Notes: generated from the letters alone by a model not told the origin. 64,000 nucleotides of DNA from Bacteroidales bacterium (GCA_017617445.1 JAFZWE010000015.1:28345-92344), one strand, 5' to 3'. Counted from the stretch's first letter, positions 18,377-28,268 are shown. Numbers and translations: made by a program.

Positions 18377-19259
18377 CCCGGTGCTTCTTCAGCCTTCCGT
18401 GGATGGGTTGAACATACAAACTTCGGGGATTTATGTGGATGTCACTTTCGGAGGAGGGGGACATTCGCGTGCCATCCTGTCCGCTTTGGGAGCGCAGGGA
18501 CGTCTGGTCGCCTTTGACCAGGATCCGGACGCCGCGCGCAATGTGCCGGACGACCCCCGTTTCCAGTTTGTTCCCTCCAACTTCTGCCACCTTAAAAAGT
18601 TTCTCCGCTATCATGATGCCTGCCCTGTGGATGGCATTCTCGCAGACCTCGGCGTCTCCTCTTTCCAGTTTGACACTGCCGGCAGGGGTTTCTCCCACCG
18701 CTTTGAGGGAGCTCTCGACATGCGCATGAACCCGGCGCAGGAACTCACTGCCGCCCGCATCGTGAACGAATACCCCGTGGAACGCCTCGCCCAGCTTTTC
18801 TACCATTATGGGGATTTGCCGAATGGCAGGCAGATCGCCCAGCTGATTGACCGGCACCGCCCCGCCGAACTTCATACAACCAAGGAACTCTCGGAACTGG
18901 TGGCTCCTCTTTTGCCACATGGCAAGGAAAACAAAGTGCTCTCCCAGATTTTCCAGGCCCTGCGCATTGAGGTGAATGACGAACTGGGTGTGCTCCGCAA
19001 CTTCCTCAGCCAGACCGTGGAAGTGTTGCGCCCCGGCGGACGACTTGTGGTGATTTCATACCACTCCTTGGAAGACCGCTTGGTGAAGAATTTCATGAAG
19101 TCAGGAAATTTTGAAGGGAATGTGGAAAAAGATTTTTACGGCAACCCGCTGTCTCCTTTCAGATTGATTACCAAGAAAGTGCAAACCCCTGATGATCAGG
19201 AAATAGAAGAAAACTCCCGCGCCAGAAGCGCAAAATTGAGAATTGCAGAAAAAATTTAA
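18366..19259 (+). CDS. rsmH: RsmH (MraW), 16S rRNA m4C1402 methyltransferase
   Basis: This 297-residue protein methylates N4 of C1402 in 16S rRNA using S-adenosylmethionine. Motifs are YHNPVLLQPSVDGL at the N-terminus, DVTFGGGGHSRAIL (SAM site), GILADLGVSSFQFD, and RPGGRLVVISYHSLEDRLVK near the C-terminus. The ATG at 18366 begins the family's MYHxPVLL start; a longer frame would only extend into mraZ. It occupies the usual second position in dcw. Confidence 0.96.
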   Translation: MYHNPVLLQPSVDGLNIQTSGIYVDVTFGGGGHSRAILSALGAQGRLVAFDQDPDAARNVPDDPRFQFVPSNFCHLKKFLRYHDACPVDGILADLGVSSFQFDTAGRGFSHRFEGALDMRMNPAQELTAARIVNEYPVERLAQLFYHYGDLPNGRQIAQLIDRHRPAELHTTKELSELVAPLLPHGKENKVLSQIFQALRIEVNDELGVLRNFLSQTVEVLRPGGRLVVISYHSLEDRLVKNFMKSGNFEGNVEKDFYGNPLSPFRLITKKVQTPDDQEIEENSRARSAKLRIAEKI

Positions 19260-19274
19260 TCCTAGAAACCCACT

Positions 19275-19634
19275 ATGTACCAGTCCAGCAAAACAGGGAA
19301 ACAAAACTCAACCAAGCCGCGCGGCAAATGGCAGCTGTGGCTTCGTGATGCCCTGCTGGGACGCCATCTGCTGAAGACATGGCACAGCTGGATCGGATGG
19401 CTGGGCGTGGTTTTCGTCATTATCATGGTGACGGTCTATAATGAACGCACCATTGACAGCAAAGAGGCGAAGGTAAAAGCACTGGAGAAAACCCACGATA
19501 GTATTGTGCTTCGTCTCAAACTTTTGAATGACAATGTTTTGAATGAAGAATATGTGGAAAGGAAAAAAGCCCAGGAAGAGGGTTTTGTGGACGTGAGAGA
19601 GTACGATTATTATAAAGTCAGCAGAGTGAAGTAA
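19275..19634 (+). CDS. ftsL: FtsL-like divisome protein
   Basis: The product is 119 residues: a basic cytoplasmic N-terminus, a membrane helix at about 43-58 (IGWLGVVFVIIMVTVY), then a short periplasmic coiled-coil (KEAKVKALEKTHDSIVLRLK). Position between rsmH and ftsI plus this topology identify the FtsL role; sequence identity in this family is low, so the call rests on context. FtsL activates the FtsW-FtsI septal synthase. Its stop codon overlaps the ftsI start (TAATG). Confidence 0.8.
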   Translation: MYQSSKTGKQNSTKPRGKWQLWLRDALLGRHLLKTWHSWIGWLGVVFVIIMVTVYNERTIDSKEAKVKALEKTHDSIVLRLKLLNDNVLNEEYVERKKAQEEGFVDVREYDYYKVSRVK

Positions 19635-21853
19635 TGGCATTTATCAAAAGTATCAACGGTCGTGTGGTTTTTGTGACGGTGATAATCATCGCCCTGCTGG
19701 TCGCATGTGTGGGCGGCATGGTGAAGCTGGCTTTTTTCAAAAAGGCAAAATATACCGGCGACAAGGAGATATACCCGTATTATACCAAGGAGCAGTTCGA
19801 TACCCTTCCGTCGAAACTTACCCGCAACTGTGTGTTGGAATACTACTCCACCCCCTCCCGTGGGGTGATTTATGACGACCAGGGTCGCCCGCTGGTGTCC
19901 AATGTGCGGGTCTATCCCGTCGGCATTGACGGAAGAAACTTTGACCTGAACCACAAATATTTTGCGGAAAACTCACCCTATCTTGACACGCTGATTTCTG
20001 ATCTTGCACAGAAATTCTACAATCACTTTTCCACTCGCTATTCGCTGAAGGTTGAGGATTACAAGAAAAAGTTCACCACTGCCTTGAAGCAGAAAAGAAG
20101 AGTCCAGATTTTCAGTGAGGAAGATGTACAGAAAAGAGAGAAGATGGTGATGGAAAGGGATGTGGATTTTATTAAAAGTCTTCCGGTGCTTTCAAAAACC
20201 GTAGCGGAAAAAGACCGGGGCAGGTACGGGTTGGCCGGACAGGAAAAGATCTATTTCCCCAACATGCTGGATTTGGGCTCACAGAAAGTCAGTGTGCGCC
20301 TCCATCCGTACGGCGACATCGGCAGTCGTATTTTGGGCAGTGTGGAGAACAAGAACGGCATTGACGGCTGTGCGATGTTCAATCCGATTCTGTCGGGGAA
20401 GGCAGGCATGATGCGCCAGCTGTATGTGGATGGCGTGTCTGTTCCCTTGCAGATGGAACATCCTGTGGTGGAGGGCGGACATGTTTATACCACTCTCAAT
20501 GTGGAGATGCAGAAGATTGTGCATTACGCGCTGCAGGATAAGGCGTACCAGCTTCATCCCGACTGGGCGTGCGCCGTGGTGATGGAAACTGCCACGGGTG
20601 ACATCAAAGCCATCACCAACCTTACGCTGCAAAAGGACTCCACCTATCGGGAGACCCGCAACTGCGCAATGGTATCTGAGGTGGCCGAACCGGGCTCCAC
20701 GTTCAAGCTGGCTTCTCTGCTCGCCTATCTGGAACAGACCAATGGCGACACGACGCAGACGTTCCCTATCGGTGTGGTCAGCTTCCCTGTGAAAAAAAGG
20801 ACAGTCATCAAGAAAGACTCGCACCCCAAGAATATGCAGGCCTCCATCAGGGAGATTATCAAACGATCCTCCAATGTGGGTGTGGCGCAGATGATTATCA
20901 AAAATTTCCCGAAATATTCGGATTATGTGCGCAAGCTGGACTCCATGTACATCACTGTGGGTTATTCCGCCCAGATCGGCAAGCTTCCCCCAATTGCCGA
21001 CCTGCGTCCTGAAACCAAGATTTTTGAGGAACAGTACTCCCGTTATTTTGGTGCGGCATTTGACATGCAGCCCATGCAAACCCTGGTTTATTACAATGCG
21101 GTGGCCAACGGCGGAAAGATGGTGCAGCCCCGCTTTGTCAAATCTTCCCGTGTGGAGGAAAAGGTGACCGAGTATCCGGTCCAGGTGATCAGGGAACAGA
21201 TTGCTTCGCCCAAGACCATCGCCATTGCGCAGGAGTTTTTGCGTGCTGTGGTGGCCGAACCCGGCGGTACCGCTTACGATCGAGCTAAAAGGGTGGCGCC
21301 CAAGCTCTCTTTTGCCGGTAAAACGGGTACTCGCGATATCTACAGCCAGAAGTTGCGCGGCTACGACAAAGATCGGAATGCGGTCTCTTTCTGCGGTTAT
21401 TTCCCCGCCGAAAACCCCAAGTACACCTGCATTGTGTATTTGTTCAATGTGGCGGGCGGCAGCGGCGAGGCAGTGGAGGTTTTCGCCAATATCGCCAAGC
21501 GGATCCTCTTCCCGCCGAAAGAGTTGCCCTCCAATCCCAAAGTCGTCTCTTTTCCCACCCCAGTGCGCGCTGAGGATGCCGCACGGATGTGTGCCCGTTA
21601 CTCCGTCTCCATGCCTGCTGTAACTCCTGGCAAGCTGTGCGCCACCTCCATGGAAAGTGGAAACCTCGCTATTTGTGAGCTTCCTGCCCGCGAGGATAAG
21701 CTCCCCAATGTGATGGGACTCAATGCCTCCGACGCCGTGGCTGTCTTGCGGCGCGCCGGCTATAAGGTTCGGCTGAAAGGCTTCGGCATTGTGAAAAACC
21801 AGTCTTTTGACGCTCAAAATAAAATCATCACGATTACCCTCTCACCTGGCTGA
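19634..21853 (+). CDS. ftsI: FtsI-type penicillin-binding protein with C-terminal PASTA domain
   Basis: This 739-residue class B transpeptidase cross-links septal peptidoglycan. It has an N-terminal membrane helix (about 11-32), a dimerisation/pedestal region (PSRGVIYDDQGRPL), and the transpeptidase motifs SxxK (S355-K358 in EPGSTFK), SxN (RSSNVG) and KTGT (563-566). The last about 45 residues (LPNVMGLNASDAVAVLRRAG) form one PASTA domain. The stop is followed by an 85-base gap before murE. All catalytic motifs are present. Confidence 0.95.
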   Translation: MAFIKSINGRVVFVTVIIIALLVACVGGMVKLAFFKKAKYTGDKEIYPYYTKEQFDTLPSKLTRNCVLEYYSTPSRGVIYDDQGRPLVSNVRVYPVGIDGRNFDLNHKYFAENSPYLDTLISDLAQKFYNHFSTRYSLKVEDYKKKFTTALKQKRRVQIFSEEDVQKREKMVMERDVDFIKSLPVLSKTVAEKDRGRYGLAGQEKIYFPNMLDLGSQKVSVRLHPYGDIGSRILGSVENKNGIDGCAMFNPILSGKAGMMRQLYVDGVSVPLQMEHPVVEGGHVYTTLNVEMQKIVHYALQDKAYQLHPDWACAVVMETATGDIKAITNLTLQKDSTYRETRNCAMVSEVAEPGSTFKLASLLAYLEQTNGDTTQTFPIGVVSFPVKKRTVIKKDSHPKNMQASIREIIKRSSNVGVAQMIIKNFPKYSDYVRKLDSMYITVGYSAQIGKLPPIADLRPETKIFEEQYSRYFGAAFDMQPMQTLVYYNAVANGGKMVQPRFVKSSRVEEKVTEYPVQVIREQIASPKTIAIAQEFLRAVVAEPGGTAYDRAKRVAPKLSFAGKTGTRDIYSQKLRGYDKDRNAVSFCGYFPAENPKYTCIVYLFNVAGGSGEAVEVFANIAKRILFPPKELPSNPKVVSFPTPVRAEDAARMCARYSVSMPAVTPGKLCATSMESGNLAICELPAREDKLPNVMGLNASDAVAVLRRAGYKVRLKGFGIVKNQSFDAQNKIITITLSPG

Positions 21854-21938
21854 TGCCGGACTCCTCCTGTTGTTCACCTTTTGTTGTTTCCTCCCCCTTA
21901 TTAACCATTAACCATTTAGAAAAACCTTTAACTGATAC

Positions 21939-23414
21939 GTGAAAGCATTATCTTTGTTGTTGAATGATGTGGATGTCCTTGAAATCGTGGGCACGACGGA
22001 TGTCCAGGTTTCCGGAATCACTTTTGACTCCCGTAAGGTGTCATCGGCTGACGCTGAGCGGAATGTGGTGATGTATGTGGCCCAGAGGGGAACACAGACG
22101 GACGGACATCTGTATATTCCGCAGGCCGTAGCCGCCGGTGCTAGAGTGGTAGTGTGTGAGCAACTCCCGGCTGAACTCCAATCGGATGTGTGTTATGTGC
22201 GTGTGCAGGATGCGGACATTGCCTTGGGACGCATCGCTGCCTCTTTTTACGGACACCCCAGCAACCAGCTGAGACTGGTCGGAATTACCGGCACCAACGG
22301 GAAAACCACGACCGTCACGCTTTTGCACCAGCTGTTCATGCAATTGGGCCATCGGACAGGTCTCCTCTCCACCATTGTGAACAAGGTTTGCGATGAGGAG
22401 ATCCCGGCAACTCATACTACACCCGATGCATTGGAAATCAATCGCTTGCTGCGCCGTATGGTGGATGATGGCTGCGAATATTGCTTCATGGAGGTGAGCT
22501 CCCACGCGGTTTGTCAGCACCGTATCGAGGGTCTCCATTTCACAGGGGGGATTTTCAGCAATATCACTCATGACCACTTGGATTTTCATAAGACTTTCGC
22601 CAATTATATTCAGGCGAAAAAGGCATTCTTTGACCATCTGCCTGCCACCGCCTTTGCCCTGGTGAATGTGGATGACAAGAACGGCCGGGTGATGGTGCAG
22701 AATACTCAGGCACGGGTGATGACCTATGGCTTTCGAGGGAATGCGGATTTCAAGGGAAAAATCATTGAAAACAGTTTTGAAGGACTCCATCTTCAGGTGA
22801 ATGCCCGGGATGCGTTTTTCAGATTGTCGGGGCGCTTCAATGCCTACAACCTGCTGGCCATTTATGGTGCAGCGGTCCTTTTGGGGGAGAATGTGGATGA
22901 TGTCTTGTTGAAAATGAGCGCTTTGGGGGCAGCAGAAGGCAGATTCCACGTTATTCGCAATGGTCAAGGGGGTGTGGCCATTATTGACTATGCGCATACG
23001 CCCGATGCCTTGAAAAATGTGCTCTCCACCGTGCGGGACATTACCAGTCCGGAAGAGGAGGTGCTGACGGTGGTGGGCTGTGGAGGCAACCGGGATGCAC
23101 TGAAACGCCCGGTGATGGCGGAAATCGCCTGCGAGTATAGCAGTCGTGTCATCCTCACTTCCGACAATCCCAGATGGGAGAATCCGGATGAGATCCTCCA
23201 TCAGATGGAGGCGGGAGTGCCGGAAAATTTCCGTGAACAGGTGCTTGTGATTGAAAACCGCCGTGAGGCCATCAAGACCGCTTGCATGATGATGGCCAAG
23301 CATGGGGTGGTTCTCATCGCCGGCAAGGGGCATGAGAAATACCAGGATATACAAGGAGTAAAACACCATTTTGACGATAGTGAAGAGGTGCTGAAAAATT
23401 GGAAATTGAATTAA
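21939..23414 (+). CDS. murE: MurE, UDP-MurNAc-Ala-Glu:meso-DAP ligase
   Basis: This 491-residue Mur ligase starts at a GTG, which begins the family-like N-terminus [12 protein letters not shown]. The ATP loop GTNGKTT begins at 118, the central motif [11 protein letters not shown] is present, and the C-terminal domain has [17 protein letters not shown] (D409-R412) and GKGHEKYQ. The DNPR motif is the meso-diaminopimelate selectivity signature, so the cell wall should be DAP-type. All three Mur ligase domains are intact, in contrast to the MurD-like gene two genes downstream. Confidence 0.96.
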   Translation: MKALSLLLNDVDVLEIVGTTDVQVSGITFDSRKVSSADAERNVVMYVAQRGTQTDGHLYIPQAVAAGARVVVCEQLPAELQSDVCYVRVQDADIALGRIAASFYGHPSNQLRLVGITGTNGKTTTVTLLHQLFMQLGHRTGLLSTIVNKVCDEEIPATHTTPDALEINRLLRRMVDDGCEYCFMEVSSHAVCQHRIEGLHFTGGIFSNITHDHLDFHKTFANYIQAKKAFFDHLPATAFALVNVDDKNGRVMVQNTQARVMTYGFRGNADFKGKIIENSFEGLHLQVNARDAFFRLSGRFNAYNLLAIYGAAVLLGENVDDVLLKMSALGAAEGRFHVIRNGQGGVAIIDYAHTPDALKNVLSTVRDITSPEEEVLTVVGCGGNRDALKRPVMAEIACEYSSRVILTSDNPRWENPDEILHQMEAGVPENFREQVLVIENRREAIKTACMMMAKHGVVLIAGKGHEKYQDIQGVKHHFDDSEEVLKNWKLN

Positions 23415-23427
23415 AAAACATAGAATT

Positions 23428-24720
23428 ATGTTGTGTTATCTTTTTGATTGGCTGAAAGATTTGAATTTCCCGGGGGCGCAGGTGTTCCATTACATTTCGT
23501 TCCGGGCAGCTTTGGCTGTGGTCTTATCTTTGTTTATTTCAATGATTTTCGGTAGAAAAATCATTGGTTATTTGAAAAAACGACAGATTGGAGAGAGTGT
23601 CCGTGATTTGGGTTTGGAGGGGCAGAAGGAAAAGGCAGGAACTCCCACCATGGGCGGGTTTATCATTATTCTGTCCATCGTGATTCCTGTACTGTTGTTG
23701 AACCGTCTGGAGAATATTTACATTATCTTGATGCTTTTCACTACGTTGTGGCTCGGAATGCTCGGATTCATTGATGATTACATTAAGGTTTTTAAGAAAA
23801 ACAAAGAAGGTCTGTCTCCCAGAATGAAGATGTTGGGGCAGGTTGTTTTAGGATTGGTGGTGGCCGTGGTGATGTATTTCCATCCTGCTGCGGTCATTCA
23901 GGATGTGGGCACGCTCCGTTCCGCCAATGTCACTTCGGAGGATATTTTGAAAATGAGTGATGGCAGTGCCAACGCCGTGGTGAAGTCGCCGGAACAGCTG
24001 GAGGCTTCCGCTCCCGCTACGAAGGCTCCTCCTGCGGTGCACTCTACCAAAACCACTATCCCGTTTGTCAAAAATAATGAGTTTGACTACGCCTGGTTCA
24101 CCCGTTGGATGGGTGATGAGAAGGGCACTTGGTCATTTCTCTTTTACATCCCGATTGTGATTTTCATCATTGTGGCGGTCTCCAACGGAGCGAATCTGAC
24201 GGATGGTCTGGATGGATTGGCGGCGGGCACATCTGCGCCCATTGCCGTCGGATTGGCGATTTTGGCGTATGTTTCCGGTAATGCTATTTTTGCCAATTAC
24301 TTGAATATTATGTATATACCAAATATAGGAGAGTTGGTGGTCTTCATTTCCGCCCTTGTGGGTGCCTGCATTGGTTTTTATTGGTGGAACTGCTATCCGG
24401 CACAGGTGTTCATGGGGGATACCGGCAGCCTGATGCTGGGCGGTGTGATTGCCGTTTTGTGCGTCATCATTCGGAAGGAATTGCTGATTCCGCTGTTGTG
24501 CGGTGTGTTCCTTATCCAGAGCCTTTCTGTGATTATGCAGGTTTCCTATTTCAAATATACACGAAAAAAATATGGAGAAGGGCGTCGTATTCTGCTGATG
24601 TCCCCGCTTCATCACCATTACCAGAAAAAAGGCCTGCATGAGGCCAAAATAGTACAAAGATTTGTCGTAGTCAGCATTATGCTGGTTGTGTTAACCCTTA
24701 TAACCCTTAAACTTAGATAG
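23428..24720 (+). CDS. mraY: MraY, phospho-MurNAc-pentapeptide translocase
   Basis: This 430-residue multi-helix inner-membrane enzyme makes lipid I. Signatures are [24 protein letters not shown], the [10 protein letters not shown] loop and [12 protein letters not shown] (from about 328), with a histidine-rich [11 protein letters not shown] near the C-terminus. It is longer than the usual about 360 residues because of an insert at about 160-220 (Ala/Ser/Pro-rich, between a membrane helix and [12 protein letters not shown]). Bacteroidota MraY proteins commonly carry an insert here. It sits 13 bp after murE. Confidence 0.96.
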   Translation: MLCYLFDWLKDLNFPGAQVFHYISFRAALAVVLSLFISMIFGRKIIGYLKKRQIGESVRDLGLEGQKEKAGTPTMGGFIIILSIVIPVLLLNRLENIYIILMLFTTLWLGMLGFIDDYIKVFKKNKEGLSPRMKMLGQVVLGLVVAVVMYFHPAAVIQDVGTLRSANVTSEDILKMSDGSANAVVKSPEQLEASAPATKAPPAVHSTKTTIPFVKNNEFDYAWFTRWMGDEKGTWSFLFYIPIVIFIIVAVSNGANLTDGLDGLAAGTSAPIAVGLAILAYVSGNAIFANYLNIMYIPNIGELVVFISALVGACIGFYWWNCYPAQVFMGDTGSLMLGGVIAVLCVIIRKELLIPLLCGVFLIQSLSVIMQVSYFKYTRKKYGEGRRILLMSPLHHHYQKKGLHEAKIVQRFVVVSIMLVVLTLITLKLR

Positions 24721-24722
24721 TT

Positions 24723-25268
24723 ATGTCAAAGATGAGAAACAGTGTAAAAGGAGAGTATGGTGTGGGTTATGCCATGGGCTCTTCTGAAATCAGAAATTTT
24801 CAGGAACTGCTTGACCTTCGTTCCCAACAGGTTTCGGACAATGTGAAAACATCAAGCGAGCGTGAGCATCGTTTGGAGTTCGTCAAAACGTTCCGTGATG
24901 TGGATTTTGTCAATGATGCTGCATCTGTGAGCGAGAATTCTATTTACATGGCCATGTCCAGTCTTACCAAGAATGCGGTCTGGATCACTTCATTCCAAAA
25001 CTGGGATTCCATCGGAGTGGGTACATTGGAGAAGATTGTCCAGCGGGTGGACGCCATCATTTTTTATGGTGAAGAAGAGGAACAGGCTCGTGATTTTTCA
25101 GAAAAGCTGAATGTGCATTTCGCTTGCAGCGATGATTTGGAAACAGCTGTCAGGATGGCTTTCTATACTGCCACCCAGAGACATGTCGTGTTGTTTTCGC
25201 CTGGAACACCCACCGATGACATCGCTCTAAGAGGGCAGGCTTTCAAATGTGCAGTAGCCCAGTTGTAA
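24723..25268 (+). CDS. Stand-alone MurD C-terminal-domain protein (probable pseudoenzyme)
   Basis: This 181-residue protein occupies the position of murD between mraY (2 bp gap) and ftsW (1 bp gap). From residue 48 it follows the MurD glutamate-ligase (third) domain: EHRLEFVKTF, then FVNDAASVSENS where MurD has INDSKATN-type sequence, VWITSFQNWDS, a Rossmann-like run, and VVLFSPGTPTDD...RGQAFK for MurD's LLSPACAS...RGxxFK. The substrate-binding and ATP-binding domains are absent, the conserved Lys of the DSKATN motif is Ala, and the SPACAS loop is changed and shortened. No murD remnant fits in the flanking gaps. Residues 1-47 match nothing I recognise. It cannot be a ligase alone; a scaffold or regulatory role is inferred. 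A complete murD would have to be elsewhere. Confidence 0.8.
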   Translation: MSKMRNSVKGEYGVGYAMGSSEIRNFQELLDLRSQQVSDNVKTSSEREHRLEFVKTFRDVDFVNDAASVSENSIYMAMSSLTKNAVWITSFQNWDSIGVGTLEKIVQRVDAIIFYGEEEEQARDFSEKLNVHFACSDDLETAVRMAFYTATQRHVVLFSPGTPTDDIALRGQAFKCAVAQL

Positions 25269-25269
25269 T

Positions 25270-26427
25270 ATGAATTGGAAATTGTCATTCCCGAAGCGTA
25301 AGTTTTATCACACCATCTATGTGGTGCTGGTTTTGCTGTGCTTCATCTCCCTGTTCGCCTCGTACAGTCTGACCGGCGAGATTTGGAGTACGCTCCTTGA
25401 ATGGGGCTTGGGGCTGTTGATTGTTTTGTTGACACAGAAAATCAATTACAAGCGTTTGAACAAGGGGGCATCCTTTTTCCTGCTGGCATCGTTTGTATTG
25501 CTCATTGTCACTGTCATTTTCGGCAGTGGTGGTGGCGGAAGAAGTCTGACGGTGGGAGGACATGCCATACAGACATTTTACATTGTAACGGTTGGCGTGA
25601 TTTTTTACTTGTGCACCTCTTTGGCCAGGAAGTTGATGAGGCAGGAACAGATCAGCCGGGGGGATGCCATCGGACTGATGGTGTTGATTTCCATCTTTTG
25701 CGGACTGATGGCTTTAAGGAATCTTTCCATGGCTATCCTGCTGTTTGTTACGGCTGTATCGCTGCTTTATGTGGCTGGTGTGAACCTCAGGTATATCGGC
25801 ATTTATTTTGTCATCATAATTGTGGCAGGCGCCGCATACTTGTGGCATGGTTCTGTAAAGGAGTCGCGACGACTGGCGGATGCCACCACGACGGAAGAGA
25901 GCAAGGACCGTGGCTCCACCGCTTTCAACCGTGTCAAATATTGGGCTACGGGGGAGAGCGATTCTGAGGGATATGGTCGCCAAATGACCTTGGCACGCAC
26001 GGCAGTGGCCCGCTCCTCCCATTGGCCACAGCCTGGCAAAGGGTTGATTAAGAATAAAATGGCAGAAGGAGAAAACGACTTTGTCTTTTCTTTGATTTGC
26101 GAGGAACTTTCGGTATGGGTGGCCTTCTTCATTGTGCTTACCTATATTATATTGTTTTACAATGCTACCTTTGTGGCTAGAAAGGCCAAGGGAAATTTTG
26201 TCAAATTTTTCTCCCTGTCAATAGGTATTCTAATTGCTACACAGGCTTTTATTCATATAGGAACCAATGTAAATCTGATTCCTGCCACCGGACAGACCCT
26301 GCCGTTCATCAGCCGCGGACTGACCTCCCTGTTGGTGACATTCGGCTTGGTGGGGATGTTGATCAATATGGCCCGGCAAGTGGAAAGCAAGGCTGATCCG
26401 GATGATCAGGATTTGATGCTGGAATAA
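25270..26427 (+). CDS. ftsW: FtsW, septal peptidoglycan glycosyltransferase (SEDS)
   Basis: This 385-residue SEDS protein has about ten membrane helices. Family motifs are WPQPGKGLIKNKMAEGENDF, where D270 matches the essential SEDS aspartate, and PATGQTLPFISRGLTSL near the C-terminus. It polymerises lipid II together with FtsI. It starts 1 bp after the MurD-like gene. In most Bacteroidota murG follows; here the next gene is an M6 protease. Confidence 0.95.
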   Translation: MNWKLSFPKRKFYHTIYVVLVLLCFISLFASYSLTGEIWSTLLEWGLGLLIVLLTQKINYKRLNKGASFFLLASFVLLIVTVIFGSGGGGRSLTVGGHAIQTFYIVTVGVIFYLCTSLARKLMRQEQISRGDAIGLMVLISIFCGLMALRNLSMAILLFVTAVSLLYVAGVNLRYIGIYFVIIIVAGAAYLWHGSVKESRRLADATTTEESKDRGSTAFNRVKYWATGESDSEGYGRQMTLARTAVARSSHWPQPGKGLIKNKMAEGENDFVFSLICEELSVWVAFFIVLTYIILFYNATFVARKAKGNFVKFFSLSIGILIATQAFIHIGTNVNLIPATGQTLPFISRGLTSLLVTFGLVGMLINMARQVESKADPDDQDLMLE

Positions 26428-26436
26428 TTTTTTAAA

Positions 26437-28266
26437 ATGAAAAGATTGTTTGTTTTTGTGTGTGCAGCTCTCTTATATGGCTTCACACAGGCTGCCTATC
26501 TTGTAAATGTGCCTCGAACATTTGTCCAACCTAACGGTGATACGCTCCATTGTTTTGCCACAGGAGATGAGTTTTATCATTATTTACATGATGCAGAAGG
26601 TTTTACTATTGTAAAAAATGTGCAAACGGGATATTTTGTTTATGCGGATTTGGACGAAGACAGGCTGGTTCCCACCCCATGGATTCCCGGTCGTGACAAC
26701 CCCGCCGCCGCAGGCCTGCGCCCTCATCTCAACATTTCTGCCGCCACCTGGCAGGACAAAAGAGCCAGATTCCTGTCTGCTGTGCCACCGCGTAATAGCC
26801 AACCCGTCCGGTACAATCAGGGAACACTCCATAATTTGGTGGTCTTTATCCGTTTTTCCGACGATGCGGAATTTTCCCAACCCTTGAGCCAGGTGGATGC
26901 CATGTTCAATGACTCCTCATCAACGGAAGCCAATTCAATGTACAACTATTTCAAACATACTTCATATCAGCAGTTGCATATCATCTCCCATTTTTTCCCT
27001 GCACCCAATGGGGATGTGGTTGTCTCTTACCAGGATGCTCATCCCAGAGCCTATTACTTGAAGAGAAGTGCCGACAATCCGGAGGGGTATGAGGAGTCTG
27101 ACGATGATTTTGAAAGGACACAGCGTGAGCATGAGCTGCTGGCCAACGCGACCCGCTTTGTGTCCAACCAGATTCCCGCCAATCTCAATTGGGATTTTAA
27201 CTCGGACGGATATCTGGACAACATCTGCTTTGTGGTCAAAGGGGATGTGGCCGATTGGAGTGACCTGCTCTGGCCTCATCGTTGGGCGCTCTATACGGAA
27301 GAGGTCTATATCCATAATCTCCGCGTGTGGGACTATAATTTCCAATTGTCGGACAATGTGTGGTACTTTTCCAATTCCACCCTCTGCCATGAGATGACAC
27401 ACACCTTGGGAGCGCCTGACCTCTATCACTATTCCGACTCCACCGGGATGAATCCCGTGGGGGATTGGGACCTGATGGCTACTACAGCTAATGTGCCGCA
27501 ACAACCCGGTGCCTACATGAAATATTTTTACATGAATTGGCTGGAAGATCTTCCGCTTATCACGGAAACAGGCAGATACACCCTTTACCCTTTGGGCGGA
27601 AATTTGCGTCAAAATCTCGCTTACAAAATTGAGTCGGAAAATCCGGATGAGTTTTTTGTGCTGGAATACAGGAGTCAGAATAACTATTTTGACAGATTTG
27701 TGCCCGGTACTGGAATCTTGGTTTACAGAATCAACTCCGCTTTTGAAGGGCTTGGAAATGCGCAGTGGGACGGCATGGACCAGCTGGATGAGGTGTATGT
27801 GTACCGTCCAGGCGGCACGCTCACCGACAACGGGCAGATCTATGGGGCTGCTTTCACGCAAATGTTTGACCATACGGAATTTGACTATACCACCAATCCA
27901 CGGCCTTTTCTGTCAGATGGTTATGTGAGCACGTTGCACATTGCTGGTGTGCATGTTTATACCGACAGTGCCACATTCTGGTATCTGCGGCCCGGAGATA
28001 CCTTGCCTGTCGGGATGGTGGAGAATCTGGAGACGGTGTGGACCCTCTATCCCAACCCTGCCACCAGCAACTTCAAGATGGAAGGAGTTGAACTTTCACA
28101 ACTTTCCTCTGTGACACTGTATGATGCCATGGGTCGCAAAATAAGGGAATGGGAAAATTTGTTCCAGAATGATTTCAGTGTGAATGGCTGCCTGCCCGGT
28201 ATCTATTTTGTCAGGGCTTTTTTCAGGGACGGCCGATCGTCTATTCAAAAGCTGGTGCTTCAGTAG
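26437..28266 (+). CDS. T9SS-secreted M6 (immune inhibitor A-type) metalloprotease
   Basis: The product is 609 residues with a signal peptide (FVFVCAALLYGFTQAA). The zinc motif HEMTHTLGAPD (H318, E319, H322, D328) matches the M6 pattern HExxHxxGxxD. Before it lies FNSDGYLDNICFVVKG, also typical of M6. The C-terminal about 75 residues (LYPNPATSNFKM, LYDAMGRKI, GIYFVRAF, KLVLQ) are a type A T9SS sorting domain. It is therefore a surface or secreted protease. It starts only 9 bp after ftsW, so it may be read from the dcw transcript, an unusual neighbour. It converges with the gene at 28269 with a 2-bp gap and no terminator. Confidence 0.92.
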   Translation: MKRLFVFVCAALLYGFTQAAYLVNVPRTFVQPNGDTLHCFATGDEFYHYLHDAEGFTIVKNVQTGYFVYADLDEDRLVPTPWIPGRDNPAAAGLRPHLNISAATWQDKRARFLSAVPPRNSQPVRYNQGTLHNLVVFIRFSDDAEFSQPLSQVDAMFNDSSSTEANSMYNYFKHTSYQQLHIISHFFPAPNGDVVVSYQDAHPRAYYLKRSADNPEGYEESDDDFERTQREHELLANATRFVSNQIPANLNWDFNSDGYLDNICFVVKGDVADWSDLLWPHRWALYTEEVYIHNLRVWDYNFQLSDNVWYFSNSTLCHEMTHTLGAPDLYHYSDSTGMNPVGDWDLMATTANVPQQPGAYMKYFYMNWLEDLPLITETGRYTLYPLGGNLRQNLAYKIESENPDEFFVLEYRSQNNYFDRFVPGTGILVYRINSAFEGLGNAQWDGMDQLDEVYVYRPGGTLTDNGQIYGAAFTQMFDHTEFDYTTNPRPFLSDGYVSTLHIAGVHVYTDSATFWYLRPGDTLPVGMVENLETVWTLYPNPATSNFKMEGVELSQLSSVTLYDAMGRKIREWENLFQNDFSVNGCLPGIYFVRAFFRDGRSSIQKLVLQ

Positions 28267-28268
28267 CT

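Noticed and set aside
20279-21817. 512-codon open frame opposite ftsI
   Set aside because: The opposite strand has all transpeptidase motifs; the antisense translation is His-rich and family-less.
22041-23369. 442-codon open frame opposite murE
   Set aside because: murE is unambiguous with intact motifs; no start context or domain supports the antisense frame.
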